This document shows, piece after piece, positions 6,174 through 15,059 of a stretch of 64,000 bases of DNA. The notes below the pieces were generated by a model. The model did not search any database. It worked only from the letters and a program-made list of their open reading frames with translations, and was not told the origin of the DNA. How positions within the stretch are numbered: position 1 is the stretch's first letter; each line of letters opens with the position of its first letter. The translations under genes and the position numbers were made by a program. Origin of the DNA: Myxococcales bacterium (GTDB lineage Bacteria > Myxococcota_A > Polyangia > Polyangiales > Ga0077539); assembly GCA_030652255.1 (NCBI GenBank), contig JAUSAZ010000140.1, positions 1-64,000 on the forward strand, read 5' to 3'.

Positions 6174-8771
6174 ATGGCAGACGAACTTCGGTTTGACGGG
6201 CGGGTGGCGATCGTCACGGGCGCGGGCAACGGGCTGGGGCGCTCGCACGCGCTGCTGCTGGCGAGGCGCGGCGCGAAGGTGGTCATCAACGACCTCGGCG
6301 GCTCGCACACCGGCGGCGGCAAGAGCAGCGCGGCGGCCGACGCGGTGGTCGAGGAGATCCGCGCGGGCGGCGGCGAGGCCGTGGCCAACTACGACTCGGT
6401 GGAGGACGGCGCGGCCATCGTGAAGAGCGCGATCGACGCCTTCGGGCGCGTCGACATCGTGGTCAACAACGCCGGCATCCTGCGCGACGTCTCCTTCCAG
6501 AAGATGACCGCCGACGACTGGGACCTCGTGTATCGGGTGCACGTCCTCGGGGCCTACCGGGTGACCGCCGCGGCGTGGCCGCACCTGCGCGAGCAGAAGT
6601 ACGGGCGCGTGGTGTTCACCTCCTCGGCGGCGGGCATCTACGGCAACTTCGGGCAGGCCAACTACTCGATGGCCAAGCTCGGGCTCGTCGGCTTCGCGAG
6701 CACCCTCGCGCTCGAGGGCAAGAAGAACAACGTGGTGGTCAACACCATCGCCCCCATCGCCGGCTCGCGCATGACCGAGACCGTGCTCCCCAAGGACCTC
6801 CTCGACAGCCTGAAGCCCGAGTTCGTCTCCCCGCTGGTCGCCTGGCTCTGCCATGAGGGCAACACCGACACGGGCGGCCTCTTCGAGGTCGGCGGCGGCT
6901 TCATGGGCAAGCTCCGCTGGGAGCGCACCGCGGGCACCACCTTCCGCCTGGGCCGCGGCTTCGGGCCCGAGCAGGTGAAGGCCCGCTGGGGCGAGATCAC
7001 CGACTTCGCGAAGAGCGAGCGCCCCGCGTCGGTCACCGAGTCCATGGCACCCATCATGGCCAACGTGGAGGCCGGCCCCTCCAAGGGTGGCAACGACTTC
7101 ATCGACGTCGACGCGGCGCTCGGGTACCAGTTCCCGGAATACACCAGCCGGTATGACGAGCGCGACCTCGCCCTCTACGCGCTGGGCGTCGGCGCCAGCC
7201 GCGAGCCGCTCGACCGCACCGACCTCCATTACACCTACGAGCTCGACGAGGGCTTCCAGGCGCTGCCCACCTACGCCGTGGTCCCGGTGGTCAATGGCAT
7301 CCTCGACATGGGGCGCCGGGGCGAGACCGCGCCGGGGCTCAACTTCGGGCTCGATCGCATCCTCCACGGCGAGCAGTACACCGAGCTGCTGCGCCCGCTG
7401 CCCGCGAAGCAGAAGCTCACCCACCGCGCACGGGTGAAGGCCATCTACGACAAGGGCAAGGGGGCCGTGGTCGTCAACGAGACCAAGTCCTACGACGAGG
7501 ACGGCGAGCTCCTCGCCATCAACGAGGTGACCACCTTCGTGCGCGGCGCCGGGGGCTGGGGCGGTGACCGGGGCCCCAGCGCCGACGTCAACGTGCCGCC
7601 CGACCGCGCGCCCGACGCCGTGCTCGAAGACAAGACCAGCGACTCGCAGGCGCTGCTCTACCGCCTCTCCGGCGACTGGAACCCCCTGCACGCCGACCCC
7701 GGCTTCGCGGGGGCCTTCGGGTACGCGAAGCCCATCCTGCATGGGCTGTGTTCGTTCGGGTACGCCGGGCGGCACGTGCTCAAGGCCTTCACCGACGGGG
7801 ACGCGAGCCGATTCAAGTCGATCAAGGCGCGCTTCGCGGACACCGTGTTTCCGGGCGAGACCCTCGTGACCGAGATGTGGAAGGAGTCGGAGACGCGGGT
7901 GGTGTTCCGCTGCAAGGTGAAGGAGCGCGACAAGGTCGTGATCTCCAACGCCGCGGTGGAGCTGTACACCGAGGTGCCGCAGAAGAAGTCGAAGGCAGTG
8001 AGCGCGGCGCCCGCGAAGGCGGAGGCGGCGGCGCCCGCGGCGACGGGGAAGATCACCAGCGGGCTGGTGTTCGAAGCGATCGGCGCCTACCTCACGAAGA
8101 ACCCCGACGTGGCCTCGAAGGTGGGCACGGTGTTCCAGTTCAAGCTCAACGAGCCGGCGTCGCAGTGGACGCTCGACCTCAAGCTCAACAAGGTGGCGAA
8201 GGGCGAGACCGCGGTGCCCGAGTGCACCCTCGAGCTGAGCGACGCCGACTTCATGGCCATGACCGAGGGCAAGGCCAACCCGATGAAGCTCTTCACCACC
8301 GGGAAGCTCAAGATCTCGGGCAACGTGATGGCCTCGCAGAAGCTCGATTTCCTCACGAAGATCGACCGCAAGGCGATGGAAGCCGCGGCGGCCGGGGTGG
8401 TGGCGAGCGCGGCGCCCGCGGCGGCGGCGGCGCCCGCGGCGGCGGAGGCCCCGAAGGCCGAGGCGAAGGCCCCGGCGGTGTTCAAGGCGCTGGCGGAGCG
8501 CCTCGCGGCCAACCCCGCGCTGGGCGCCGAGCTCGGCGCGGTGGTGCAGTTCAACGTGACCGGGCCCGACGGGCAGTGGGTGATCGACGGCGCGACCGTG
8601 ACCCCGGGGCGCAACGCGGCGGCGGCGGCCTTCGTGACGCTGTCCGACGACGACCTCGCGGCGCTGGCGGCGGGCGAGGCGGAGGCGAAGAGCCTCTTCA
8701 TGCACGGCAAGCTGCGGGTGGACGGCGACGTGCGGGTGGCGCACCGCCTCGGTGTGTTGAAGAACGCGTGA
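6174..8771 (+). CDS. MFE-2-like multifunctional beta-oxidation enzyme (SDR / hydratase / SCP2 / SCP2)
   Basis: An 865-residue fusion resembling eukaryotic peroxisomal multifunctional enzyme 2 (HSD17B4), which hydrates 2-enoyl-CoA and oxidises 3-hydroxyacyl-CoA. Residues 1-290 form a short-chain dehydrogenase with NAD site TGAGNGLG (15-22), NNAG (98-101) and catalytic Y164-x3-K168. Residues about 310-600 form a double hot-dog hydratase with the hydratase-2 signature YRLSGDWNPLHADPGFA (497-513). Two SCP2 lipid-carrier domains follow (about 629-730 and 768-862), joined by Ala/Lys-rich linkers; the human enzyme has one. ATG 6174 is chosen over the track's upstream start because CAGGAG lies at 6157-6162. 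The thiolase gene follows by 45 nt. Confidence 0.92.
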   Translation: MADELRFDGRVAIVTGAGNGLGRSHALLLARRGAKVVINDLGGSHTGGGKSSAAADAVVEEIRAGGGEAVANYDSVEDGAAIVKSAIDAFGRVDIVVNNAGILRDVSFQKMTADDWDLVYRVHVLGAYRVTAAAWPHLREQKYGRVVFTSSAAGIYGNFGQANYSMAKLGLVGFASTLALEGKKNNVVVNTIAPIAGSRMTETVLPKDLLDSLKPEFVSPLVAWLCHEGNTDTGGLFEVGGGFMGKLRWERTAGTTFRLGRGFGPEQVKARWGEITDFAKSERPASVTESMAPIMANVEAGPSKGGNDFIDVDAALGYQFPEYTSRYDERDLALYALGVGASREPLDRTDLHYTYELDEGFQALPTYAVVPVVNGILDMGRRGETAPGLNFGLDRILHGEQYTELLRPLPAKQKLTHRARVKAIYDKGKGAVVVNETKSYDEDGELLAINEVTTFVRGAGGWGGDRGPSADVNVPPDRAPDAVLEDKTSDSQALLYRLSGDWNPLHADPGFAGAFGYAKPILHGLCSFGYAGRHVLKAFTDGDASRFKSIKARFADTVFPGETLVTEMWKESETRVVFRCKVKERDKVVISNAAVELYTEVPQKKSKAVSAAPAKAEAAAPAATGKITSGLVFEAIGAYLTKNPDVASKVGTVFQFKLNEPASQWTLDLKLNKVAKGETAVPECTLELSDADFMAMTEGKANPMKLFTTGKLKISGNVMASQKLDFLTKIDRKAMEAAAAGVVASAAPAAAAAPAAAEAPKAEAKAPAVFKALAERLAANPALGAELGAVVQFNVTGPDGQWVIDGATVTPGRNAAAAAFVTLSDDDLAALAAGEAEAKSLFMHGKLRVDGDVRVAHRLGVLKNA

Positions 8772-8816
8772 TCGGACGACTGGCAACCACGAACGACGGA
8801 GTGAGGTAAAGCGACT

Positions 8817-9995
8817 ATGGGACGACGCGTGAACGTGATCGGTGTCGGCATGGTGAAGTTCGCCAAGCCCGGCGCGAGCGAGGAGTACAACGTCATGGCC
8901 TCGAAGGCGGCGCGCCAGGCGCTCGCCGACGCGGGCGTGCCGTACGGCGAGGTCGAGCAGGCGTACGCGGGATATGTCTACGGAGACAGCACCTGCGGGC
9001 AGCGCGCGGTGTACGAGGTGGGGCTCACGGGCATCCCCGTGTTCAACGTGAACAACAACTGCTCCACCGGGTCGAGCGCGCTGATGCTGGCGAAGCAGGC
9101 CATCGAAGGCGGCGTGGCGGAGTGCGTGATCGCCATCGGCTTCGAGCAGATGGAGAAGGGCGCGCTCCAGGCCAAGTGGACCGACCGCACCAACCCCCTC
9201 GACAAGCACGTCGGGGTGATGAACGACGCGCAGGGCGTCAACCAGGCGCCCTTCGCGGCGCAGATGTTCGGTGGCGCGGGCCGCGAGTACCGCTGGCGCT
9301 ACGGCACCAAGAAGGAGACCTTCGGCAAGATCGCCTGGAAGGCCCGGCAGCACGCCAATCGCAACCCCTACGCGCTCTTCAGCGACACGCTCACCCTCGA
9401 CGAGATCATGGCCGCGCCGGAGGTCTTCGACCCGCTGACGCGCTACCAGTGCTGCCCGCCCACCTGCGGCGCGGCCGCGGCGGTGCTGTGCTCGGAGGAG
9501 TTCGCGCGGCGCCACGGCATCGCCAACCCCGTGTACATCGCGGGCCAGGCCATGACGACGGACTACGCGTCGAGCTTCGGCGACTCGATGATGAAGATGG
9601 TCGGGTACGACATGAGCAAGACCGCCGCGGACAAGGTGTACGCCCAGGCGGGCATCGGCCCGAAGGACGTGCAGGTGGTCGAGCTGCACGACTGCTTCAC
9701 CGCCAACGAGCTCATCACCTACGAGGCCCTCGGGCTCTGCGGTGAAGGGGAGGCGGAGAAGTTCATCGACGAGGGCAACAACTCCTTCGGCGGGAGGTTC
9801 GTGGTCAACCCCTCGGGCGGACTGCTCTCCAAGGGTCACCCCCTCGGCGCCACCGGCCTCGCGCAGTGCACCGAGCTGGTCTGGCAGCTCCGGGGCATGG
9901 GCGACAAGCGCCAGGTGCCCGACGCCCGCGTCGCGCTCCAGCACAACCTCGGCCTCGGCGGCGCCTGCGTCGTGACGATGTACCGCCGCGACTGA
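8817..9995 (+). CDS. SCPx-type thiolase / lipid-transfer protein
   Basis: A 392-residue thiolase of the sterol carrier protein X type, predicted to cleave 3-ketoacyl-CoA with CoA and so complete the beta-oxidation turn begun by the upstream enzyme. The nucleophilic cysteine is C82 in NNNCSTGSSA. The second active-site block is ELHDCFTANELI, and the third is GHPLGATGLAQ near the C-terminus. The fused SCP2 domain of animal SCPx is absent here and instead occurs, duplicated, on the neighbouring enzyme. Branched-chain or sterol side-chain substrates are likely from the family but not proven. GGAGTGAGG precedes the ATG. Confidence 0.93.
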   Translation: MGRRVNVIGVGMVKFAKPGASEEYNVMASKAARQALADAGVPYGEVEQAYAGYVYGDSTCGQRAVYEVGLTGIPVFNVNNNCSTGSSALMLAKQAIEGGVAECVIAIGFEQMEKGALQAKWTDRTNPLDKHVGVMNDAQGVNQAPFAAQMFGGAGREYRWRYGTKKETFGKIAWKARQHANRNPYALFSDTLTLDEIMAAPEVFDPLTRYQCCPPTCGAAAAVLCSEEFARRHGIANPVYIAGQAMTTDYASSFGDSMMKMVGYDMSKTAADKVYAQAGIGPKDVQVVELHDCFTANELITYEALGLCGEGEAEKFIDEGNNSFGGRFVVNPSGGLLSKGHPLGATGLAQCTELVWQLRGMGDKRQVPDARVALQHNLGLGGACVVTMYRRD

Positions 9996-10035
9996 GCGCC
10001 GCCCCGAGCGGGTCGCGGTCGATCCGCGGCTCTGG

Positions 10036-10041
10036 TAGGGT
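10036..10041 (+). promoter_or_regulatory. -10 box of the lipoprotein gene at 10049
   Basis: TAGGGT, in CTGGTAGGGT, ends 7 nt before GTG 10049, so a leaderless transcript beginning at or next to GTG is likely. Confidence 0.45.
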
Positions 10042-10048
10042 GCGCGCC

Positions 10049-10888
10049 GTGCGCAGCCACCGCCCCATCGCCATCCTCATTGCCGCCCTCGTGAGCGCCG
10101 CCGGTTGCGTCGGCGCCCCGTCCAACCCGCGGTGCGACGAGCCCGACAACTCCTGCAACCGGGCCTTCCTCCGGAGCACCACGCCGCTCAGCGCGCTGCG
10201 ACACCCCGACCCCATGCGCCGCGTGCCCGAGGGCACGCCGGTCGACGCGCGCAACCTCCAGGTCACCGCGTATGACGAGCTCGACGAGACCATGGACGGC
10301 GACCTGGGCACGGTCTACGTCCAGGAGACCATCCCCCCCGGCAACACGGACGACCCCTTCCTGCCGTGCCCGCTGCTGGCCGACCGCAGCGCCCGCATCT
10401 GCGGCATCTCGACCTTCAACACGCAGTTCAACCCGCTCGCGTATCGCCCCAAGGTGGGCGACCTCGTCGACATGTCCGGCGGGCAGTACGACGAGTTCGA
10501 CTGCTCGGGCGTGTGCGGGACTCCGCCGCAGCCCTTCCCCGACGGGCGCTACCTGCCGCAGGTGCGAGAGCCCACCATCCGCAGCGCCGGCGTGGCGCCG
10601 CTCCCGACGCCGGTGCGCGTCACCGTGGCCGACCTGATGACCCACAACGCCGCCCTCATCGGCGTGCTGGTGGAGGTGTCCAACGTCACGGTGGCCTTCG
10701 CGCCCGACCGCCGCGGGGAGATCCAGATCACCAGCGACCGCAACGGCCCCAAGATCACCCAGGAGATGGTCACCATCCCCGGGGTGACGGTGGGCACGCA
10801 GTGGTCCCGCGTGGTCGGCGTGGTGTCGTACTTCTACGGGCCGAAGCTCATCCCGCGAACCCTCGCCGACCTCACGCCCGCCGGCTGA
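10049..10888 (+). CDS. Secreted lipoprotein of unknown function
   Basis: A 279-residue protein with a type II signal peptide (MRSHRPIAILIAALVSAAGC), so it is predicted to be lipidated at Cys20 and anchored in the envelope. The mature part has several Cys residues and a repeated beta-rich pattern (GDLVDMSGGQYDEF, ALIGVLVEVSNVTV) suggesting an OB-like or beta-sandwich fold. No family is recognised. The track ORF begins at 9866 inside the thiolase gene. GTG 10049 is preferred from the signal peptide and promoter spacing; GTG 10040 is possible. Confidence 0.75.
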   Translation: MRSHRPIAILIAALVSAAGCVGAPSNPRCDEPDNSCNRAFLRSTTPLSALRHPDPMRRVPEGTPVDARNLQVTAYDELDETMDGDLGTVYVQETIPPGNTDDPFLPCPLLADRSARICGISTFNTQFNPLAYRPKVGDLVDMSGGQYDEFDCSGVCGTPPQPFPDGRYLPQVREPTIRSAGVAPLPTPVRVTVADLMTHNAALIGVLVEVSNVTVAFAPDRRGEIQITSDRNGPKITQEMVTIPGVTVGTQWSRVVGVVSYFYGPKLIPRTLADLTPAG

Positions 10889-11063
10889 ACTGTGGCGATC
10901 GGGCCCACAGGCGCCGGCGCGTCTGTGGCGGATTGCTACGAGTGACTCAATGGACTCCGGCGCGGGACAAGCTCCCACTCCCGGTGCATAAGGAAGGTAG
11001 CGCCCGCGGCCCCTGCTTCGCATAGGCTGTATGGGAACCCCTACCTACCCGCTGGAGGTCTCA

Positions 11064-11591
11064 TTGAAGACTCATGTCCTCGCTGCCGCATTCGTGTTGG
11101 CCCTCGGCCCGATCGCCTCGGCGGTCCCCCTCCCTGGTCGTGCGATTCCGTCGGTGTCGGTCAACGACCTCGGCGGTCGGCATCACACCGAGCGTGACCT
11201 CACCGGACAATGGACCATCGCCTTCACGATGACCGACAAGGACGTGGGTCCGGGCATCTCTGCGTGGTGGCACCAGATCGAGGGCCGCATCCCGGCGCGC
11301 ACCCGGATGCTGTCCTTCGTGGCGCTCGATCTCTTCGCGCTGGTGCCGACGTCCACCATCCTCTCGCAGGCCCGCGAGGCGACGCCGCGCTCCTCGTGGC
11401 ACACGGTCTGGTTCTCGCGGGATGGGTCCTTCGCCGAGCAGCTCGGCCTGCCGGAGAGCGAGACCCCGTGGGTCTTCGTGATCGACCCGACGGGCCGGGT
11501 GGTGGAGAGCATCCACGCCCACGCCGACCCCGCGGGCATCGCGCGGGTTCTGTCCGCCGTGGGCGTGCGCTCGGCCAGCGCTGCTCCTTGA
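11064..11591 (+). CDS. Secreted thioredoxin-fold-like protein without cysteines
   Basis: A 175-residue exported protein with a clear type I signal peptide (KTHVLAAAFVLALGPIASA). The start is probably TTG 11064, because GGAGG lies 5 nt upstream and the signal peptide begins there; the track's ATG 11031 would put a polar extension before it. The mature sequence recalls periplasmic thioredoxin-like or YtfJ-type proteins (SVNDLGGRHHTERDLTGQW..., PWVFVIDPTGRVVESIHAH). It has no cysteine at all, so it cannot be a thiol oxidoreductase. A binding or scaffold role is possible. Confidence 0.65.
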   Translation: MKTHVLAAAFVLALGPIASAVPLPGRAIPSVSVNDLGGRHHTERDLTGQWTIAFTMTDKDVGPGISAWWHQIEGRIPARTRMLSFVALDLFALVPTSTILSQAREATPRSSWHTVWFSRDGSFAEQLGLPESETPWVFVIDPTGRVVESIHAHADPAGIARVLSAVGVRSASAAP

Positions 11592-11691
11592 GGGACGAGA
11601 GGCCGTCCGGGAAAAATGTTGGAGGGGCCGTAGGGCCCGCAGGGTCGGCGGCGTCGATGTTCACGTACCCACTGCCCATAGGAGGCACTCG

Positions 11692-12417
11692 ATGAACATC
11701 TCCCGCTTCAACCGCATCACCCTTGGCAGCACGCTCCTCGCCGCCCTCGTCACCGTGGGCGCGGCGGCCACCGCCTTCGCACAGAACGCCCCCTCTCCCG
11801 CCCCCGGCGCCTGCCAGGGCCACGGCGGCCACGGCCACGGCGGCCGCGGCCACGGCCCGATGGACCCCGCGCGCTTCACCGAGCGCATGGACCGCAACGG
11901 CGACGGCCGGGTCGAGGTGAGCGAGCTCCCGCCGCGCATGGCCGAGCGCCTCGGCGCCGCGGACGCCAACCGCGACGGCGTGCTCTCGGTGACCGAGATC
12001 ACGGCCCACATGGAGACCCAGCGCGCGGCCCGCTTCGCGCGGATGGACAGCAACTCCGACGGCGCCGTCACCGCCGACGAGGTGGGCCCGCGGTGGGAGC
12101 ACCTCCAGGCCGCGGACGCCGACCACAACGGCCGGGTCTCCGCCGCCGAGCTCCAGCAGGCCCGCGCCTCCGGGGCCCTGCGCGGCGGCCACGGGCGCGG
12201 CCGCGGGATGCACGGCGGCCACGACGGCGCGGGCTTCGTGCAGCGCTTCGACCGCAACGGCAACGGCTCCATCGAGGTGAGCGAGCTGCCCCCGCGGATG
12301 GCCGAGCACCTCGGCGCCGCGGACACCAACCGCGACGGCACCCTGAGCGCCGACGAGCTCCGCGCGCACATGGAGGCCCGCCGCGCCGCCCGCCAGGCCG
12401 GCCAGGGCCAGCGCTAG
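11692..12417 (+). CDS. Secreted EF-hand calcium-binding protein
   Basis: A 241-residue exported protein with a signal peptide ending at AAATAFA. A His/Gly-rich stretch (GHGGHGHGGRGHG) is followed by six EF-hand loops: DRNGDGRVEVSE, DANRDGVLSVTE, DSNSDGAVTADE, DADHNGRVSAAE, DRNGNGSIEVSE and DTNRDGTLSADE. Each has Asp at positions 1 and 3 or equivalents and Glu at 12, so calcium binding is expected. The ELPPRMAE helix is duplicated between hands 1 and 5, showing internal duplication. AGGAGG lies upstream of the ATG. Calcium buffering or sensing outside the inner membrane is inferred. Confidence 0.88.
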   Translation: MNISRFNRITLGSTLLAALVTVGAAATAFAQNAPSPAPGACQGHGGHGHGGRGHGPMDPARFTERMDRNGDGRVEVSELPPRMAERLGAADANRDGVLSVTEITAHMETQRAARFARMDSNSDGAVTADEVGPRWEHLQAADADHNGRVSAAELQQARASGALRGGHGRGRGMHGGHDGAGFVQRFDRNGNGSIEVSELPPRMAEHLGAADTNRDGTLSADELRAHMEARRAARQAGQGQR

Positions 12418-12522
12418 CACAGCGCGGCACCGGGGCGCTCCCCGCCGGTGGGCCCGTCAACGGGTCCCCCGGTGGGGGGGCGGGTGCATGGCTGGTCCGA
12501 CCGTTGTATCTAGGCGACCCCG

Positions 12523-13755
12523 ATGATGGTGAGCCCCCGACGACGTAGCCTCCTCACCTCGGTGCTCCTGCACCTGGGGGTCGGGTTCGTCGCGCTCACC
12601 GTCGCGCGCTCCACGCCGCCCCCCGCCGCCGCACGGCCCACGGCCCAGGGCCCCGCCACCATCGAGATCGACTTCCCCCCATCACCCGCCGAGCCCGAAC
12701 CCGCGCCCGCGCCTGCGCCCGCGGCCATCGCGGAGCCCCCGGCCGCGCCCTCGCCTGTGGCAGCCGCCGGCACGCGCCCGTCGGGTCACCCGAGCGCCAC
12801 CCCTGCCACCGAGGCGCCCGCGCCGCCGACGACCGTTGCGCCTGCGCCCGCGCCCGCGCCCGCGGCGCCTCCGCCGGTGCTCACGGCGCCGCCCGAGGCC
12901 GCGCCGATGCGCGCCGCCGACCTGATGCGGGTGCGCCCCGCGGAGGCCTTCGGCGTGTGGGGCGCGGCGCCGTCCATCGCCCGGGCGCAGGCCGACCGCG
13001 CCCGCGCACGCTCGCTCATCGACCTCCCGCAGGGCACGCCCGAGTCGCGCGCCGCCGCGGCGTCGCAGGGCTACGTCGACCAGCGCCTCGCGGCCACGCA
13101 TCAGCACGAGGCCCCCGGGGTGCGGGGGTACTACTGGTCGCTCCGTCGGCGGATGCTGGAGTCGTGGCGGCCGGGCATCGCGCACCTGCCGTCCATCGGG
13201 GAGACCCTCCTGGCGACCGTGGCGACGCCGCCCGCGGCGCTGGCCGAGGTGCTGCGCAGCGCGAACGGTCCGGCGGTCGCGCCGGGGCGCGTGGGCGCCG
13301 CCATCGACGCGCTGGAGGGGGCCAACATGGGGCGCAGCAACAACCCCGCGGGGCTCACCCAGGCGCCGTTCCAGGGCGTCGTCGACCGGTCGCGGGCCAA
13401 CGTGCGGACCACCCGCGCGGAGGTCGAGGTGGTGCAGGGCGAGGACGGGCGGGTGATCGAGGTGCGGGTGCTGCGCTCGTCGCGCATCGCGGGCTTCGAT
13501 CGGGCCGCGGAGGCCGCGGTGCGCGACGCGCTGCCCTTGCAGGCGCCGGTGGCGATGCCGGGGGGGAGGCGCTCGCGGTGGTCCTTCGAGGTGGTGGCGT
13601 CGCGCGACCCCTTCATCCCGGGGGTGGGCTTCGAGTTCGACGAGAGCACCGGGTGGTTCGAGCTGCACTGGCCGGGCCGGGCCCACGTGCGCAGCCGCGT
13701 GTGGCTGGAGGGCGCCTCGCCCGTGCAGCGCGCCGCCCGCTCGCCGCGGGGGTGA
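12523..13755 (+). CDS. TonB-like energy-transducer protein
   Basis: A 410-residue protein with TonB architecture. There is a short basic N-terminus and one membrane helix (LLTSVLLHLGVGFVALTVA), a long Pro/Ala-rich periplasmic spacer (about 30-125), and a C-terminal domain with the TonB pattern: VEVVQGEDGRVIEVRVLRSSRIAGFDRAA...ALPLQAP. TonB proteins pass proton-motive force from ExbBD to outer-membrane transporters, but no exbB, exbD or receptor gene is adjacent, so a transport role is inferred. A TATCTA box ends 10 nt before the start. It converges with the methylase gene (24 nt apart). Confidence 0.75.
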   Translation: MMVSPRRRSLLTSVLLHLGVGFVALTVARSTPPPAAARPTAQGPATIEIDFPPSPAEPEPAPAPAPAAIAEPPAAPSPVAAAGTRPSGHPSATPATEAPAPPTTVAPAPAPAPAAPPPVLTAPPEAAPMRAADLMRVRPAEAFGVWGAAPSIARAQADRARARSLIDLPQGTPESRAAAASQGYVDQRLAATHQHEAPGVRGYYWSLRRRMLESWRPGIAHLPSIGETLLATVATPPAALAEVLRSANGPAVAPGRVGAAIDALEGANMGRSNNPAGLTQAPFQGVVDRSRANVRTTRAEVEVVQGEDGRVIEVRVLRSSRIAGFDRAAEAAVRDALPLQAPVAMPGGRRSRWSFEVVASRDPFIPGVGFEFDESTGWFELHWPGRAHVRSRVWLEGASPVQRAARSPRG

Positions 13756-13779
13756 GAGGGATGGGGCTGAAAGGCCTTC

Positions 13780-15024
13780 TCAGCGCTTGCCGAGCACCAC
13801 GACGTGCTCTCGCTTGGGGCGCTTCGCGAAGGCCTCCATGCTGTCGTCGTCGAAGACCGCGCGCACCTGCGAGGCCCGCGCGACCACCTTGAGGTCGGCG
13901 CCCTTCGCGGCGTCGGCGAGCATCTCGTCGGCGTACATCGGCTCGACCCCCGCCGCGCCGTCGGCCATCACCACCGCCGCGCGGCCGCCCTTCTTCAGCA
14001 CCCGCGCGAGCGCACGGCACATCAGCCCGAGCTCGCGCCCGAAGCGGAACATCCCCACCTCGGGCTCGTCCTTGAACCACCGCGCGGCGCCCACCTCGCG
14101 CTCGATCATGCGCTTGTCGTCGAGGTGCAGCCACACGTAGCGCCGCTCGTGCTGCGCGGCGTAGTCGTAGGTGTTGGCGTAGGGCGGCGAGGTCACCACG
14201 CCGTCGATGGAGTCGCTCGCGATGGTGTCGAGCGAGGTCGCGTCGTCGGCCAGCACCTCCGCCGAGACCCCCGCGGGCACCGCGGCCTCGAGCGCCGCGA
14301 GGCAGTGGTCGAGCTCGTTGGCCTTGTCCGCGAACCACCGGATGGCCGCGCGGATGGGCACGTCCTTGCGCACCTTGCGCGCGTCGGAGTCGGAGGCCTG
14401 GAGCGACACCTTCACCAGGATGGACGAGAACAACATCCGCAGCGCGGCGAGGGTGAGGCCCTTGGTGCGGTGGAGTTCCTGCGAGAGGGCGGAGAGCTCG
14501 GCGAGGGTGTGCGGGTAGAACCACTTCTGCTCGCCGCGCGGGATGTGCGCGTGCCACCGCATGCGAACCCCCTGCTCGGCCCGCATCGCCACCGTGGCCG
14601 CCGCCGCCACGATGCGCTGCCGGTCGCCCGCGGAGGTCACCCGGGTCTTGAGCGACGCGAGCTCCACCGCGAAGGGCGAGAGGTCGCGGCCCACGGCGCG
14701 CAGGCCCGACGCCATCGCCTCGATGAGCACCGTGCCCGACCCGCAGAAGGGGTCGAGCAGCGTGGCGCCCGGCGGCAGCGAGAGGCTCTGGAGCAGCGAG
14801 CGCGCGACCGCGGGGTGCAGCCGCGCGGGGTAGGCGTGGAAGGGGTGCGTGAGCGTGGCGTCGCGCTCGCCGGGCCGGATGGTGAGCGCGCTGGTGAGCT
14901 TCGCGCAGAGCGCCTCGTCGCCGACGGCCTCGACGGCGCCGCCGACGTTGACCAGCGCGCGCCTGGCGTGCGGGCGTCGCATCAGCGGACGGTGGGCGGT
15001 GGTCGCGTCGCGGCGGTCTTTCAT
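13780..15024 (-). CDS. DNA methylase (N4-cytosine / N6-adenine type)
   Basis: A 414-residue S-adenosylmethionine-dependent DNA methyltransferase. HAYPARLHPAVARSLL (63-78) precedes the SAM-binding motif DPFCGSGTVLIEA (91-103). The catalytic motif SPPYANTYDYAA lies at 279-290. SPPY is typical of amino-methyltransferases acting on cytosine N4 or adenine N6. No restriction enzyme gene is beside it, so it looks like a solitary methylase. The track ORF extends to 16005 through the neighbouring gene. ATG 15024 is favoured because a TATACG box ends 7 nt upstream. Confidence 0.85.
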   Translation of the reverse strand: MKDRRDATTAHRPLMRRPHARRALVNVGGAVEAVGDEALCAKLTSALTIRPGERDATLTHPFHAYPARLHPAVARSLLQSLSLPPGATLLDPFCGSGTVLIEAMASGLRAVGRDLSPFAVELASLKTRVTSAGDRQRIVAAAATVAMRAEQGVRMRWHAHIPRGEQKWFYPHTLAELSALSQELHRTKGLTLAALRMLFSSILVKVSLQASDSDARKVRKDVPIRAAIRWFADKANELDHCLAALEAAVPAGVSAEVLADDATSLDTIASDSIDGVVTSPPYANTYDYAAQHERRYVWLHLDDKRMIEREVGAARWFKDEPEVGMFRFGRELGLMCRALARVLKKGGRAAVVMADGAAGVEPMYADEMLADAAKGADLKVVARASQVRAVFDDDSMEAFAKRPKREHVVVLGKR

Positions 15025-15031
15025 GGGAGTG

Positions 15032-15037
15032 CGTATA
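15032..15037 (-). promoter_or_regulatory. -10 box of the DNA methylase gene
   Basis: TATACG on the minus strand ends 7 nt before ATG 15024, consistent with a leaderless or near-leaderless mRNA and supporting this start over the longer track ORF. Confidence 0.45.
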
Positions 15038-15059
15038 GCGCCCTTCGGGCGCCGACACA

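Noticed and set aside
6144-9944. 1266-residue minus-strand ORF opposite the lipid operon
   Set aside because: It is the antisense shadow of two clear plus-strand genes. Its translation is His/Arg/Leu-rich with no family features, a common artefact of high-GC DNA.
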